A DNA stretch of 64,000 nucleotides from Sterolibacterium denitrificans. Its GTDB lineage: Bacteria > Pseudomonadota > Gammaproteobacteria > Burkholderiales > Rhodocyclaceae. The translations under genes and the position numbers were made by a program. This document shows positions 38,774-47,234 of the stretch, one piece after another. The DNA lies in assembly GCF_900174485.1 (NCBI RefSeq), contig NZ_LT837803.1, forward strand, positions 310,001 to 374,000, read 5' to 3'. The notes below the pieces were generated by a model. It was not told the DNA's origin and made no database searches. It saw only the letters and a program-made list of their open reading frames with translations. The first letter of the stretch is position 1. Every line of letters starts with the position of its first letter.

Positions 38774-40609
38774 TTAGACGCCCGGCGCGAACGGCGTGAG
38801 GCCGAGGCGCGCCAGCGCTTCGAGGCTATAGGGCGAGTAGGTCGCGTTCTGCGCGTCGCGGACGAACAGCGGATCGGCGAAATTCGCCGGGTCGTAGCCC
38901 TGACGCTGCAAATCCTGTTTGCGCAGCTTGAACGTGGTGGTCATGTCGGCCGCCGTCGCCACCCGCACGAACAGTGGGGCGGCATAGGACGGCAGGCGGC
39001 TGGCCGTCAACGCGTAGAAAGCCTGCGCGTCGAACGCCTTGCCCGGCTGCATCACCACCGCCGCCATGCCGGCGCGGCCTTCGTGTCGCGGCACTTTCAC
39101 GCCGTAGATGTTGATGCTTTCCAGCCCTGGAAAATCCGCCAGCGTCTCGGCGACTTCGGTAGTCGCCACGTTTTCGCTTTTCCAGCGGAAGGTATCGCCG
39201 ATGCGGTCGATGAACCAGAAATAGCCGTCTTCGTCGAAGCGGAACAGATCACCCGAACGCCACCAGGCATCGCCCTGCTGGAAGACGTTGCGCAGGATTT
39301 TCTGTTCGGTGGCGGTGGCCGAGGTATAGCCTTCGAAACGGCCGCCGGCGATTTCCGGATGGTCGACGATGAAACCGATGGCCTCGCCGACCTCGTCGGC
39401 TTCGCAGGGAATCAAGCGGCCGTCCGCGTCGCGCGGATGCTCGTCGCGCGCCAGGTCGTAGCGCACCAAGCGCAGGTTGGTCTTCTCCCAGTACGGTACG
39501 CGGCCGCAGGAACCGACGCGGTTGTCGACGTTGAGCAGGTTGCAGTTCGACTCCGTCGCCCCCCAACCCTCGAAGACGTGTTCGATGCCGAAGCGCTCGA
39601 CGAAGCGCGTCCATACCTCCGCCGTCAGCCCGGCGCCGACGAGGATGCGCAGGCTGTGATCCCTGTCGTCGTCCTGCGGCGGCTGGTTCAGCAGATAGCG
39701 GCAGATTTCGCCGATGTACTGGCAGACGGTGATCCTGTAGCGGCGCACGTCCTGCCAGAACGCATGCACGCTGAACTTGCGGCGGATGACGATGCTGCTG
39801 GCGCCGCGCAGGGCGGTGGAACCCAGCGACATCGCCGCTGCGCCGTGATACAGCGGCAGGAAGCAGTAGAAAACGTCTTCCGGCCCGGTTTCCATCGAAG
39901 CCACCTGCACGTCGCCGACGTTGAGCCAGCGCATGTGGCTGGTGCGCGCCGCCTTGGGCAGGCCGGTGGTGCCCGAAGTGCAGATCAACAGCGCCGTGCT
40001 TTCGCCCACCCAGTGGTCGCGCAGATGGCGATTGGGATTGCTGCGCGGCTTGCCGGCCGCCCATGCGCTCAAGTCGCTCAGGTCGACTGGGCAACGCTCG
40101 CGCAAGGTCGCCGCCGCCGGATTTTCCGCATCGCGCCAGAGACATAGCGGCAACCCGACCATCACCTTCGAGGCGCGCAGTTCCTCGTTCTCCAGGCTGG
40201 CCAGCACTTCCTCGCCGACGATGACGGCCTTGGCCTGGGTGGCCTCCAGCGCATTGGCCAACAGGCCGCCGCCGAGCTGGGTATTGATGAAACCGCAGAC
40301 CAGGCCCGCCTTGTTGAGGCCGAACCAGACGATGAAGAAGTCGGGACGGTTCTCCATCAGCAGCGCCACGCAGTCGCCCGGCGCCAGGCCCAGGCGCAGG
40401 ACGGCATGCGCCACCTGGTTGGCGCGCGCGTTGACTTCGGCGTAACTCAGCGTCTGCTCGCCGTAGTGGAGAAAAGGACGCTCGGGATAATCACGCGCCT
40501 GTTCCTCCAGCCGGTCGGCAATGGTGTAAGGCTGGTCGGGCTTGACGGTATTGCTGGCGATCGCCCGCTTATCGAGCTTGCGCTGGGTTGCTTCGCGGGG
40601 AATTGCCAT
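38774..40609 (-). CDS. FATP-type long-chain/steroid acyl-CoA synthetase
   Basis: 611 aa. Motifs are LICTSGTTGLPKAAR (phosphate loop), EGWGATESNCNLLNVD, SGDLFRFDEDGYFWFIDRIGDTFRWKSENVAT and TTFKLRKQDL near the end. These place it in the SLC27/FATP-FadD6 branch that also includes steroid-24-oyl/26-oyl CoA ligases such as FadD19. It lies directly after the chsE genes in the minus-strand operon. Activation of a cholesterol side-chain carboxylate fits best; other long acyl substrates are possible. Confidence 0.83.
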   Translation of the reverse strand: MAIPREATQRKLDKRAIASNTVKPDQPYTIADRLEEQARDYPERPFLHYGEQTLSYAEVNARANQVAHAVLRLGLAPGDCVALLMENRPDFFIVWFGLNKAGLVCGFINTQLGGGLLANALEATQAKAVIVGEEVLASLENEELRASKVMVGLPLCLWRDAENPAAATLRERCPVDLSDLSAWAAGKPRSNPNRHLRDHWVGESTALLICTSGTTGLPKAARTSHMRWLNVGDVQVASMETGPEDVFYCFLPLYHGAAAMSLGSTALRGASSIVIRRKFSVHAFWQDVRRYRITVCQYIGEICRYLLNQPPQDDDRDHSLRILVGAGLTAEVWTRFVERFGIEHVFEGWGATESNCNLLNVDNRVGSCGRVPYWEKTNLRLVRYDLARDEHPRDADGRLIPCEADEVGEAIGFIVDHPEIAGGRFEGYTSATATEQKILRNVFQQGDAWWRSGDLFRFDEDGYFWFIDRIGDTFRWKSENVATTEVAETLADFPGLESINIYGVKVPRHEGRAGMAAVVMQPGKAFDAQAFYALTASRLPSYAAPLFVRVATAADMTTTFKLRKQDLQRQGYDPANFADPLFVRDAQNATYSPYSLEALARLGLTPFAPGV

Positions 40610-40640
40610 GTGCCCGGCCTCGCAAGTAGAACGATCTGGT

Positions 40641-40668
40641 CGTCATTCCCGCGCAGGCGGGAATGACG
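40641..40668. repeat. Palindromic intergenic repeat, short form, copy 2
   Basis: CGTCATTCCCGC-GCAG-GCGGGAATGACG: perfect 12-bp arms with a 4-base loop. It lies in the 67-bp gap between the synthetase and chsE2-like genes. Confidence 0.92.
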
Positions 40669-40676
40669 AATCCATT

Positions 40677-41852
40677 TCAGCGCGAACGCGGCATGCGCAG
40701 GCCGAACTGGGCGATCAGGTCGCGTTGCAGCTCATTGACGCCGCCGCCGAAGGTATTGATGGTCGCGGCGCGGTATTCCTCTTCCAGCAGCGCCTTGAAC
40801 TCCGCCGCCTCGCTGCCGAGGCGGTAGAGGCCGCCCATGCCGAGAATTTCGAGCAGGCGGCGGAAGACGAAGATCATCGTCTCCGAGCCATACACCTTGG
40901 AGGCCGAGGCCAGGCCGACGTCTATGCGGCCGGCGGTGATGTCGCAGGAAATGCGGTAGTTGAGCAGGCGCATCGCCTCGATCTGGCTGTAAGCCTCGGC
41001 CAGCGCGCGGCGCACCCAGGGCTCGTCGACGGCGCGCCGTCCTTGCTCGTCGGCCGTCTTGGCCCAGGCCAGCACCTGCTGGAAGGCCGCCGTGGCCTTG
41101 ACGCCGAAGGCGCCGAGACCGACGCGCTCGTGATTGAGCTGCGAGGTGATCAGCTTCCAGCCGCCGTGCAATTGCCCGACCAACATGCTCGCCGGCACCT
41201 TGACGTTGTCGTAATAAGTGGCGTTGGTGCGGTGGCCGACGGTGTGGATCGGCGTGAGCGAATAGCCGGGGGCCTTGGTGTCGACGATCAGGATGGAGAT
41301 GCCCTTGTGGCGCTTCTCTTCCGGATTGGTGCGGCAGGCCAGCCAGATGTAGTCGGCCGATTCGGCGTCCGAAGTGAACAGCTTGCTGCCGTTCACGACG
41401 AAGTGATCGCCTTCCTGCACCGCGCTGGTGGACAGCGTCGCCAGGTCGGTGCCGGCGTTGGCTTCGGTGTAGCCGATGGCGAAGTGCAGCTCGCCGGCGG
41501 CGATGCCGGGCAGGAATTTCTTCTTGTGCTCTTCCGATCCGTGCGCCATCAGCGCCGGGCCGACGGTGTTCACGGTGACGAAGGGCAGCGTCGCGCCAGC
41601 GATGAAGACTTCCTCGAAGAAGATCAACTGCTCGATCGGCGTGTAACCGCGGCCGCCGTATTCCTTGGGCCAGCCGACGGCCAGCCAGCCGTCCTTGCCC
41701 ATCTGGCGGCACAGGTTCTTGTAGGCCGCATGGCGCTCGTCGCCGTCTTCGCGGCGCAGCGCGATCCGGACTTCCTCGCTCATGATGGAATTGAAATAGG
41801 CGCGGATTTCCTTGCGCAGCGCCTTCTGTTCCGGGGTCAGATCTACGTACAT
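40677..41852 (-). CDS. chsE2: Acyl-CoA dehydrogenase alpha subunit, ChsE2/FadE29-like
   Basis: 391 aa. The start MYVDLTPEQKALRKEIRAYF, the motif HFAIGYTEANAGTDLA and the end FGGGVNELQRDLIAQFGLRMPR closely recall M. tuberculosis FadE29. NHERVGLGAFG supplies the helix-G catalytic Glu. With ChsE1 it would form the alpha2beta2 dehydrogenase for the three-carbon C-17 side chain (3-oxo-4-pregnene-20-carboxyl-CoA). It lies 27 bp after the chsE1-like gene, as in the actinobacterial igr operon. Identity is from memory of family sequences. Confidence 0.82.
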   Translation of the reverse strand: MYVDLTPEQKALRKEIRAYFNSIMSEEVRIALRREDGDERHAAYKNLCRQMGKDGWLAVGWPKEYGGRGYTPIEQLIFFEEVFIAGATLPFVTVNTVGPALMAHGSEEHKKKFLPGIAAGELHFAIGYTEANAGTDLATLSTSAVQEGDHFVVNGSKLFTSDAESADYIWLACRTNPEEKRHKGISILIVDTKAPGYSLTPIHTVGHRTNATYYDNVKVPASMLVGQLHGGWKLITSQLNHERVGLGAFGVKATAAFQQVLAWAKTADEQGRRAVDEPWVRRALAEAYSQIEAMRLLNYRISCDITAGRIDVGLASASKVYGSETMIFVFRRLLEILGMGGLYRLGSEAAEFKALLEEEYRAATINTFGGGVNELQRDLIAQFGLRMPRSR

Positions 41853-41879
41853 GAATTTCTCTCCAGGCAGATGGCAGGC

Positions 41880-42992
41880 TCAGATTTCGACGCCCGCGGT
41901 TTCCGGCTTGGCCAGCCAGTCCCCCAAGGCTTGCAGGTCGGCGGTCGCGCCGCCCAGCGAGATTTCCAGCGCGCGGCTCCAGTAGAGGAAGCGGTGGATC
42001 GGGTAGCTGACGTCGGAGCCCATGCCGCCATGCATGTGCGAGCAGGCATGGGCCACGCGGTGACCACACTCGGCGGCCCAGTACTTGGCCACGCGCGCCG
42101 CGCCTTCGGCTTCGAGGCCGTTGTCCAGGCGCCAGCAAAGCTGCCAGAGCGTCGAGCGCAGCGCTTCGATGTCGATGTAGCAATCGGCCGAGCGCGCGCC
42201 GATCACCTGGAAACTGCCGATTGGACGGTCGAACTGGACGCGCTGGCTGGTGTATTCGACGGTGCGGCGCAGGTCTTCGGCAGCCACGCCGAGTTGCAGC
42301 GCGGCCAGGCAGGCCAGCGCGCGCTGTTCGCACCAGGGCAGCGCCGCGGCGGGCAGCGCCTGGTCGTTGCCGACGGCGACACTTCTGAGGACAAGGTCGG
42401 CGGCCGGTTCGGCATGGGTCAGCGTGCCGGCGATCTTCTCGATGCCGGCGGCCTGCAAGTCGACGACGAACAGACGCACGCCATCGGCGGTGGCGGCGGG
42501 CAGCAGCGCCAGTTGCGCGCTCACCGCCAGCGGCACGGCGACGGCGCGGCCGTCGAGCTGCCAGCCGTTGCCGGCGGCCTTGGCCTGCAAGGCGATGCCG
42601 CGCGAGGCGGACAGGCCGTCGAGCGACAGCGTGGCCAGCGCGCTGCCGGCAATCAGTTTTTCCAGCCAGGCGGACTTGAGCGCGGCCGGCGCGAACTTCG
42701 CCAGCGCGGCGGCGGCAAGCTGCTGACGCCACAGCGGCGCCGGCGCGACGTAGCGGCCCTGCTGTTCGAGGGCGAGCATCAGCTCGATCATGCCGAGGCC
42801 GCTACCGCCGTCGTCTTCCGGCACGATCAGGCCGAGCAGGCCGGTTTCGGCCAATTGCCGCCACAGACCTTCGTCATGGTCCTTGCCGCTGTCCCAGAAG
42901 CCGCGCACCTGGTCGTCGCTGCAGTAATCGGCGAACACGCTGGTCGCCATATCGGCGATGGCGCGCTGTTCTTCGCTGAGGTCGAAATTCAT
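41880..42992 (-). CDS. chsE1: Acyl-CoA dehydrogenase beta subunit, ChsE1/FadE28-like
   Basis: 370 aa. It begins MNFDLSEEQRAIADMATSVF and ends with MHGGMGSDVSYPIHRFL then LEISLGGATADLQALG, a pattern shared with FadE28. The middle is degenerate and Ala/Leu-rich; a clear catalytic Glu-Arg is not seen, in line with a beta subunit that helps bind FAD at the heterodimer interface. Its partner is the next gene. A short repeat lies between it and ltp2. Confidence 0.8.
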   Translation of the reverse strand: MNFDLSEEQRAIADMATSVFADYCSDDQVRGFWDSGKDHDEGLWRQLAETGLLGLIVPEDDGGSGLGMIELMLALEQQGRYVAPAPLWRQQLAAAALAKFAPAALKSAWLEKLIAGSALATLSLDGLSASRGIALQAKAAGNGWQLDGRAVAVPLAVSAQLALLPAATADGVRLFVVDLQAAGIEKIAGTLTHAEPAADLVLRSVAVGNDQALPAAALPWCEQRALACLAALQLGVAAEDLRRTVEYTSQRVQFDRPIGSFQVIGARSADCYIDIEALRSTLWQLCWRLDNGLEAEGAARVAKYWAAECGHRVAHACSHMHGGMGSDVSYPIHRFLYWSRALEISLGGATADLQALGDWLAKPETAGVEI

Positions 42993-43038
42993 GTTGAATG
43001 ATCCTTGTAAGGATTGTGGTTCAGGTTCCCACCGAATT

Positions 43039-43066
43039 CGTCATTCCCGCCTGCGCGGGAATGACG
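43039..43066. repeat. Palindromic intergenic repeat, short form, copy 3
   Basis: CGTCATTCCCGC-CTGC-GCGGGAATGACG. It has the same 12-bp arms as copy 2, but the loop is the reverse complement (CTGC for GCAG), so it is inserted in the other orientation. It lies in the 127-bp ltp2-chsE1 gap. Confidence 0.92.
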
Positions 43067-43119
43067 ACCAAAGGAAGTTCCTCTGGAGCGCGCATTGCTG
43101 AGCATTCTTTCCAATCGGG

Positions 43120-44292
43120 CTACATCCTGCCGAGGATCGCGCCGCCCGTCGGCACGCCGACGCCGGAAGTGACCAGGGCATGGTTGACGTTCTTCTTCGG
43201 CTGATTGACCGAGGTGCCGCGCACCAGGCGCACCGCCTCGACGATGCCGTTGACGCCATGAATGTAGGCTTCCGACAACTGGCCGCCGTGGGTGTTGGTC
43301 GGCAGACGGCCGTCCGGACGCAGGTTGCCGTCGAGCACGAACTTGGCGGCTTCGCCGAATTCGCAGAAGCCCCACGATTCGAGCTGCATCAGCACGATCG
43401 AGGAGAAGGCGTCGTAGATCACCGCCGCGTCGATGTCCTTGGCGGACAGGCCGCACTGCGCGTAGGCGTGCCTGGCGGCGATGTCCATCTCGGGAATGCG
43501 GCCGATCTCGGCGCGGTAGAACGAGGTCATTTCTTCCTGATCGCGCGGCGAGCACTGGGCCACGCCATTGATCAGCACGCCGGGCTGCTTGAGATCGCGC
43601 GCGCGTTCGGGCGTGGTGACGATGACCGCCGAACCGCCGTCGCTTTCCTGGCAGCAATCGAACAAACGCAGCGGATCGCAGATGCGCCGCGCGTTGTCGT
43701 AGTCGGCGCGGGTGAACGGCTGGTTGTAGAAGAAGGCCGCCGGGTTCTTGACGGCGTATTCGCGCGTCGTGTGCGCAATCTCGAACAGCGCGTCCTCGGT
43801 GCAGCCGGTCAGGTGCATGTAGCGCTGGGTGTACATCGCCACCCAGGAGGTCGGCGTGAGCAGGCCGTAGGGCATGTACCAGCCGTAGTGGATCGCGCTG
43901 CCGGTGATCAGCGAGCCGGACACGCCGGCCGAGTAGCGATGGCCGGAGCGACCGTTGAGCGCGCGGTAGCAGACGACGACTTCGGCCATGCCGGTAGCCA
44001 CGGCCATCGCCGCCTGCAGCAGCGTGCCGGTCGCCGCGCCGCCGCCGTAGGGCACGCGGGCGAAGAAGTTGAGGTCGTTGCAGCCGACGGCGCGGGCGAC
44101 GTCGACTTCCTCGTTCTGGTCCATGGTGAAGGTCACCATGCCATCGACGTCGGAAGCCTTGAGGCCGGCATCATTCAGCGCGGCCTTGACGGCCTCGGCG
44201 GCCAGGGAGAGTTCCGAGCGGCCGGAGTTCTTGGAGAACTCGGTCGAGCCGATGCCGGCGATCGCGGCCTTGTTCGCAATATTGGCAACCAT
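43120..44292 (-). CDS. ltp2: Ltp2-like steroid side-chain aldolase (thiolase fold)
   Basis: 390 aa; the ATG at 44292 is preceded by AAGGAGG. AAIAGIGSTEFSKNSGRSEL, FDCCQESDGGSAV and LPTNTHGGQLSEAYIHGVNG are near-identical in pattern to M. tuberculosis Ltp2. The thiolase nucleophile region reads PYGGGAATG with no Cys, as expected for a retro-aldolase rather than a thiolase. Ltp2 releases propionyl-CoA from 17-hydroxy-3-oxo-4-pregnene-20-carboxyl-CoA, leaving the C-17 ketone. It needs the DUF35 domain of ChsH2, encoded two genes upstream. Confidence 0.88.
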   Translation of the reverse strand: MVANIANKAAIAGIGSTEFSKNSGRSELSLAAEAVKAALNDAGLKASDVDGMVTFTMDQNEEVDVARAVGCNDLNFFARVPYGGGAATGTLLQAAMAVATGMAEVVVCYRALNGRSGHRYSAGVSGSLITGSAIHYGWYMPYGLLTPTSWVAMYTQRYMHLTGCTEDALFEIAHTTREYAVKNPAAFFYNQPFTRADYDNARRICDPLRLFDCCQESDGGSAVIVTTPERARDLKQPGVLINGVAQCSPRDQEEMTSFYRAEIGRIPEMDIAARHAYAQCGLSAKDIDAAVIYDAFSSIVLMQLESWGFCEFGEAAKFVLDGNLRPDGRLPTNTHGGQLSEAYIHGVNGIVEAVRLVRGTSVNQPKKNVNHALVTSGVGVPTGGAILGRM

Positions 44293-44294
44293 GT

Positions 44295-44723
44295 TCAAGC
44301 CTCCTTGGGCAGGGCGACGCGCACCGTGCCATTCATGTGCGTACCCCAGACATTGTTGACGCCCTCGACGGCGACGCTGACGACGCCGGTGGCGTCATCC
44401 TTGGCTTTCACCTCGCCGCTGATGGTCATCACGAAGCCGGGCAGATTGGGCGCGCCGAGCTTGATGTCGATGCCCTTCAGCGTGCAGTCCGGGCCGGCCC
44501 AGTCGGTGACGAAGCGGCCCATGAAGCCGTTGCTGGTGATGATGTTCATGAAGACGTCGGACAGGCCGGTGGCCTGGGCGACCTTCTTGTCGTGGTGCAC
44601 CGGCGTGAAGTCGCGCGAGGCGAGCGCCGAGCCGATGATGAGGCCGGAGGTGATGTCGATCTTGAGCTCGGGCAGCTTGTCGCCGACCTTGACCTGGCCG
44701 TATTTCAGGGTGTTCAGATTCAT
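44295..44723 (-). CDS. chsH1: MaoC-like enoyl-CoA hydratase subunit ChsH1
   Basis: 142 aa from the ATG at 44723 (GGAG upstream). A single hot-dog domain has the hydratase-2 motif SRDFTPVHHD, with the catalytic Asp and His. In M. tuberculosis ChsH1 pairs with the MaoC half of ChsH2 to hydrate the unsaturated C-17 side chain. The stop lies 3 bp before the ltp2 ATG. Confidence 0.85.
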   Translation of the reverse strand: MNLNTLKYGQVKVGDKLPELKIDITSGLIIGSALASRDFTPVHHDKKVAQATGLSDVFMNIITSNGFMGRFVTDWAGPDCTLKGIDIKLGAPNLPGFVMTISGEVKAKDDATGVVSVAVEGVNNVWGTHMNGTVRVALPKEA

Positions 44724-44746
44724 GATGTGTACTCCGTTCTCCGTAA

Positions 44747-45712
44747 TCAGGCCAGATAGAACTGCGGCAGCCAGGTCTTCTCGTCGACCTTCTCGACCTT
44801 GCCCTTGACCTTCATGCCGATCTTGATGGCTGCCGGTTCGCAGCCGACCAGGTTGGCGACCAGGTTGGTGCCCTCGCCGAGCTTGATGACGGCGCAGATC
44901 AGCGGATAGGGATAGCCCGGGAACTTCGGGTAGTGCATCTGGGTGAAGCTGATGATTTCGCCTTCGAGCTTCGATTCGATCGAGTCCCATTCGGTCGACT
45001 GGCACTCGCCGCACATCGGCCGCGGCGGATGGCGCAGCGTCTGGCAGCTCTTGCAGCGCTGGATGAGCACCTTGCCATTGTCCACGGCCTCCCACCACCA
45101 AGCGTTGTCGTGGCCGCGCGGCGAAGCCAGACGCGTCGGCGTGGCGGGCGCGCCGTCGGCTTCGGATGCGGCAGCCGGTGCCTGGTCGGCATTGGGAATG
45201 AACTTCAGGCAGCGGAAGACCTGGCGGCCGACTTCTTCCTTGTTCTGGTCGGTGAAGGTGGTCAGCGTCTCGATGAAATAGCCGATGCCGCGCTGCGTGG
45301 CCTTCTGCTCGGAAATGCTGGAGATGATGGTATGCGCATAGACCTGATCGCCCAGCCGCAGATCGCGGAAATATTCGCTGTTGGTATTGGTGCCGAGCAC
45401 GCCGGTGAAGCCGTGGGCATCGAAGACGTTGTGCAGCTCGCGCTGCAGATCCTGCGCCGGCTTCTGGCACATCGGGTAGCCCTCCATGCTCCAGATCTGC
45501 AGCATGTGGGCCGGCGCGACGATGCCGCCCTTGCTCGACTTGGCAGCGTAGTCGGCGTCGGTATACACAGGATTCTCGTCGCCCAGCACTTCCGCCCAGT
45601 GACGGATCATGGCCGCATTGACGTCGTCCTTGCCGCGCTTGGGCGCGCCGAGTTCCCGGCCGACGTAGGCCCGGATCTTTTCTTCAAACGCTTTGGTTTC
45701 TTCAGGAGTCAT
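44747..45712 (-). CDS. chsH2: ChsH2-like MaoC-DUF35 fusion protein
   Basis: 321 aa from the ATG at 45712. The N-terminal MaoC hot-dog domain has GDENPVYTD and IVAPAHMLQIW. A linker rich in Ala/Pro near residues 175-200 leads to a C-terminal DUF35 domain: zinc ribbon CKSCQTLRHPPRPMCGEC (about 221-238) and an OB fold. In the known system the MaoC half joins ChsH1 as a hydratase and the DUF35 half binds Ltp2. As the first gene of the minus-strand run it probably defines the operon promoter in the 45.7-46.06 kb gap. Confidence 0.86.
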   Translation of the reverse strand: MTPEETKAFEEKIRAYVGRELGAPKRGKDDVNAAMIRHWAEVLGDENPVYTDADYAAKSSKGGIVAPAHMLQIWSMEGYPMCQKPAQDLQRELHNVFDAHGFTGVLGTNTNSEYFRDLRLGDQVYAHTIISSISEQKATQRGIGYFIETLTTFTDQNKEEVGRQVFRCLKFIPNADQAPAAASEADGAPATPTRLASPRGHDNAWWWEAVDNGKVLIQRCKSCQTLRHPPRPMCGECQSTEWDSIESKLEGEIISFTQMHYPKFPGYPYPLICAVIKLGEGTNLVANLVGCEPAAIKIGMKVKGKVEKVDEKTWLPQFYLA

Positions 45713-46063
45713 GGTCGTTTCCCGGTTGGTCGAACAGTGAGAATCTGGCCGCAGGACAGCCGCGCCATGCAGCGCGCCGGCAGGCAAAACAGCGTTTGAA
45801 TCTACGCGAAACACCCGGCCCAATCCTCGTCTGAATGGACGATGGAAGGCCGGTTCCATAAATCCGGCAACGGCAAACCCCTCACCGCAACCGGCCGGCA
45901 GGCCGAGGCTTGCCGCGCGACGGGTCGAACTTCATCAGGCGGAACGACAAGCGGCTTGCGCCCAGGTTTTGCAGCCGATAGGATGCTCCGGTTCGATGGG
46001 CCACTCGACACGAGCGTCGGCTGCCGCTTTTCCCGGCAGGACATTGCGACAAGGAGCGCATCA
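45713..46063. other. 351-bp divergent gap before the side-chain operon
   Basis: Separates chsH2 (minus) from the DUF488 gene (plus), so it should hold both promoters. No gene is convincing: frames crossing it lack family features and an RBS. I could not find a confident -35/-10 pair or a palindrome. No copy of the 28/70-bp repeats occurs here. Confidence 0.45.
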
Positions 46064-46447
46064 ATGGACATTGCCTTGAAACGTGCCTATGAAACGCCCG
46101 CCAGCACGGATGGCCGGCGCATCCTGGTGGATCGCCTGTGGCCGCGCGGCCTGACCAAGGCGCAAGCGCAGATCGATCTGTGGCTCAAGGAAGTCGCGCC
46201 GTCGAATGCGCTGCGCCAGTGGTTTGCCCACGATCCGAAGAAATGGACGGAGTTCAGGAAACGCTACCGCAGCGAGCTGCAGCACAATCCGGCGCTGGCC
46301 GAGCTGCAGGCGCTCGCGCGGCAGGGCGGCGCCAGGCTCACCCTGGTGTATGCCGCCAGGGATGAAGTCCACAACCAGGCGCGGGTGCTGCAGGAGTTGC
46401 TCGAGGAGTCCCTGAAGCATTCACATTCACCTTCACATTCCGCCTGA
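46064..46447 (+). CDS. DUF488-family small protein
   Basis: 127 aa; AAGGAG lies before the ATG at 46064. It contains RILVDRLWPRGLTK, WFAHDPKKWTEFRKRYRSEL and LTLVYAARDEVHNQARVL, diagnostic of the YeaO/DUF488 family. The C-terminus ends in a His/Ser tail (HSHSPSHSA) from a short TTCACA-type repeat. The function of the family is not established. The next gene starts at the base after its stop. Confidence 0.85.
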   Translation: MDIALKRAYETPASTDGRRILVDRLWPRGLTKAQAQIDLWLKEVAPSNALRQWFAHDPKKWTEFRKRYRSELQHNPALAELQALARQGGARLTLVYAARDEVHNQARVLQELLEESLKHSHSPSHSA

Positions 46448-47062
46448 ATGATTGCAGAACGACCGCAGGATGCCATGACCTCACTTGCCGCGCTGCTGGC
46501 AGAAATCCGCGCCTGCCAGGCGTGTGCCGAACACTTGCCGCATGGGCCGCGTCCGGTGTTCCAGTTTCATCCGGCGGCAAAAATCCTGATCGCCGCGCAG
46601 GCGCCGGGCCGCAAGGTGCATGAAACGGGTCTGCCCTTCAACGATGCCAGCGGCGATCGCCTGCGCGACTGGCTGGGTGTGTCGCGCGAGACGTTCTACG
46701 ATGCGCGGCAGTTCGCGTTATTGCCCATGGGTTTCTGCTTTCCCGGCACGGGCGCATCCGGCGATCTGCCGCCCCGGCCCGAATGCGCGGCACTGTGGCG
46801 CGAGCAACTCCTGGCCCGGCTGCGCCAGCGCCAACTGACCCTGGTCATCGGCCAGTATGCGCTGGCCTGGCATCTGCCGCAGCAGCGCGGCAGACCGCTC
46901 ACCGAAAGCGTCAGGGCATGGCGCGATCGCTGGCCGGCGTTGATGGTCTTGCCGCACCCCAGTCCGCGCAACAACCTCTGGCTCAGGCGCAATCCGTGGT
47001 TTGAAGCGGAGTTGCTGCCGCCCCTGCGGCAGCGGGTACGGCAGATATTGCAGCAGGCATGA
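46448..47062 (+). CDS. Uracil-DNA glycosylase-family protein (family 4-like)
   Basis: 204 aa. An N-terminal CQAC pair and a second pair CFPGTGASGDLPPRPEC could hold the 4Fe-4S cluster of family 4 glycosylases. QAPGRKVHETGLPFNDASG is the water-activating/uracil-pocket motif in variant form, and LPHPSPRNNLWLRR the DNA-intercalating motif. It probably acts in base-excision repair of uracil or related lesions. ATG at 46448 directly abuts the preceding TGA; a later ATG (46475) is possible. Confidence 0.82.
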   Translation: MIAERPQDAMTSLAALLAEIRACQACAEHLPHGPRPVFQFHPAAKILIAAQAPGRKVHETGLPFNDASGDRLRDWLGVSRETFYDARQFALLPMGFCFPGTGASGDLPPRPECAALWREQLLARLRQRQLTLVIGQYALAWHLPQQRGRPLTESVRAWRDRWPALMVLPHPSPRNNLWLRRNPWFEAELLPPLRQRVRQILQQA

Positions 47063-47234
47063 AAAACCCGTCACGAAATTCGTGGAACATTTCTTTTGCC
47101 CGATGATCAATATCCTCCACGGGCCATCCGCTGCGATGCCTCGCTGCCATGAAATGCCGTGAATCATCGGCCCGCAGCGCACGGCATGGCCCACGATATT
47201 TCAACCCGATGAATCGAACCAACCGAGGAACAGC

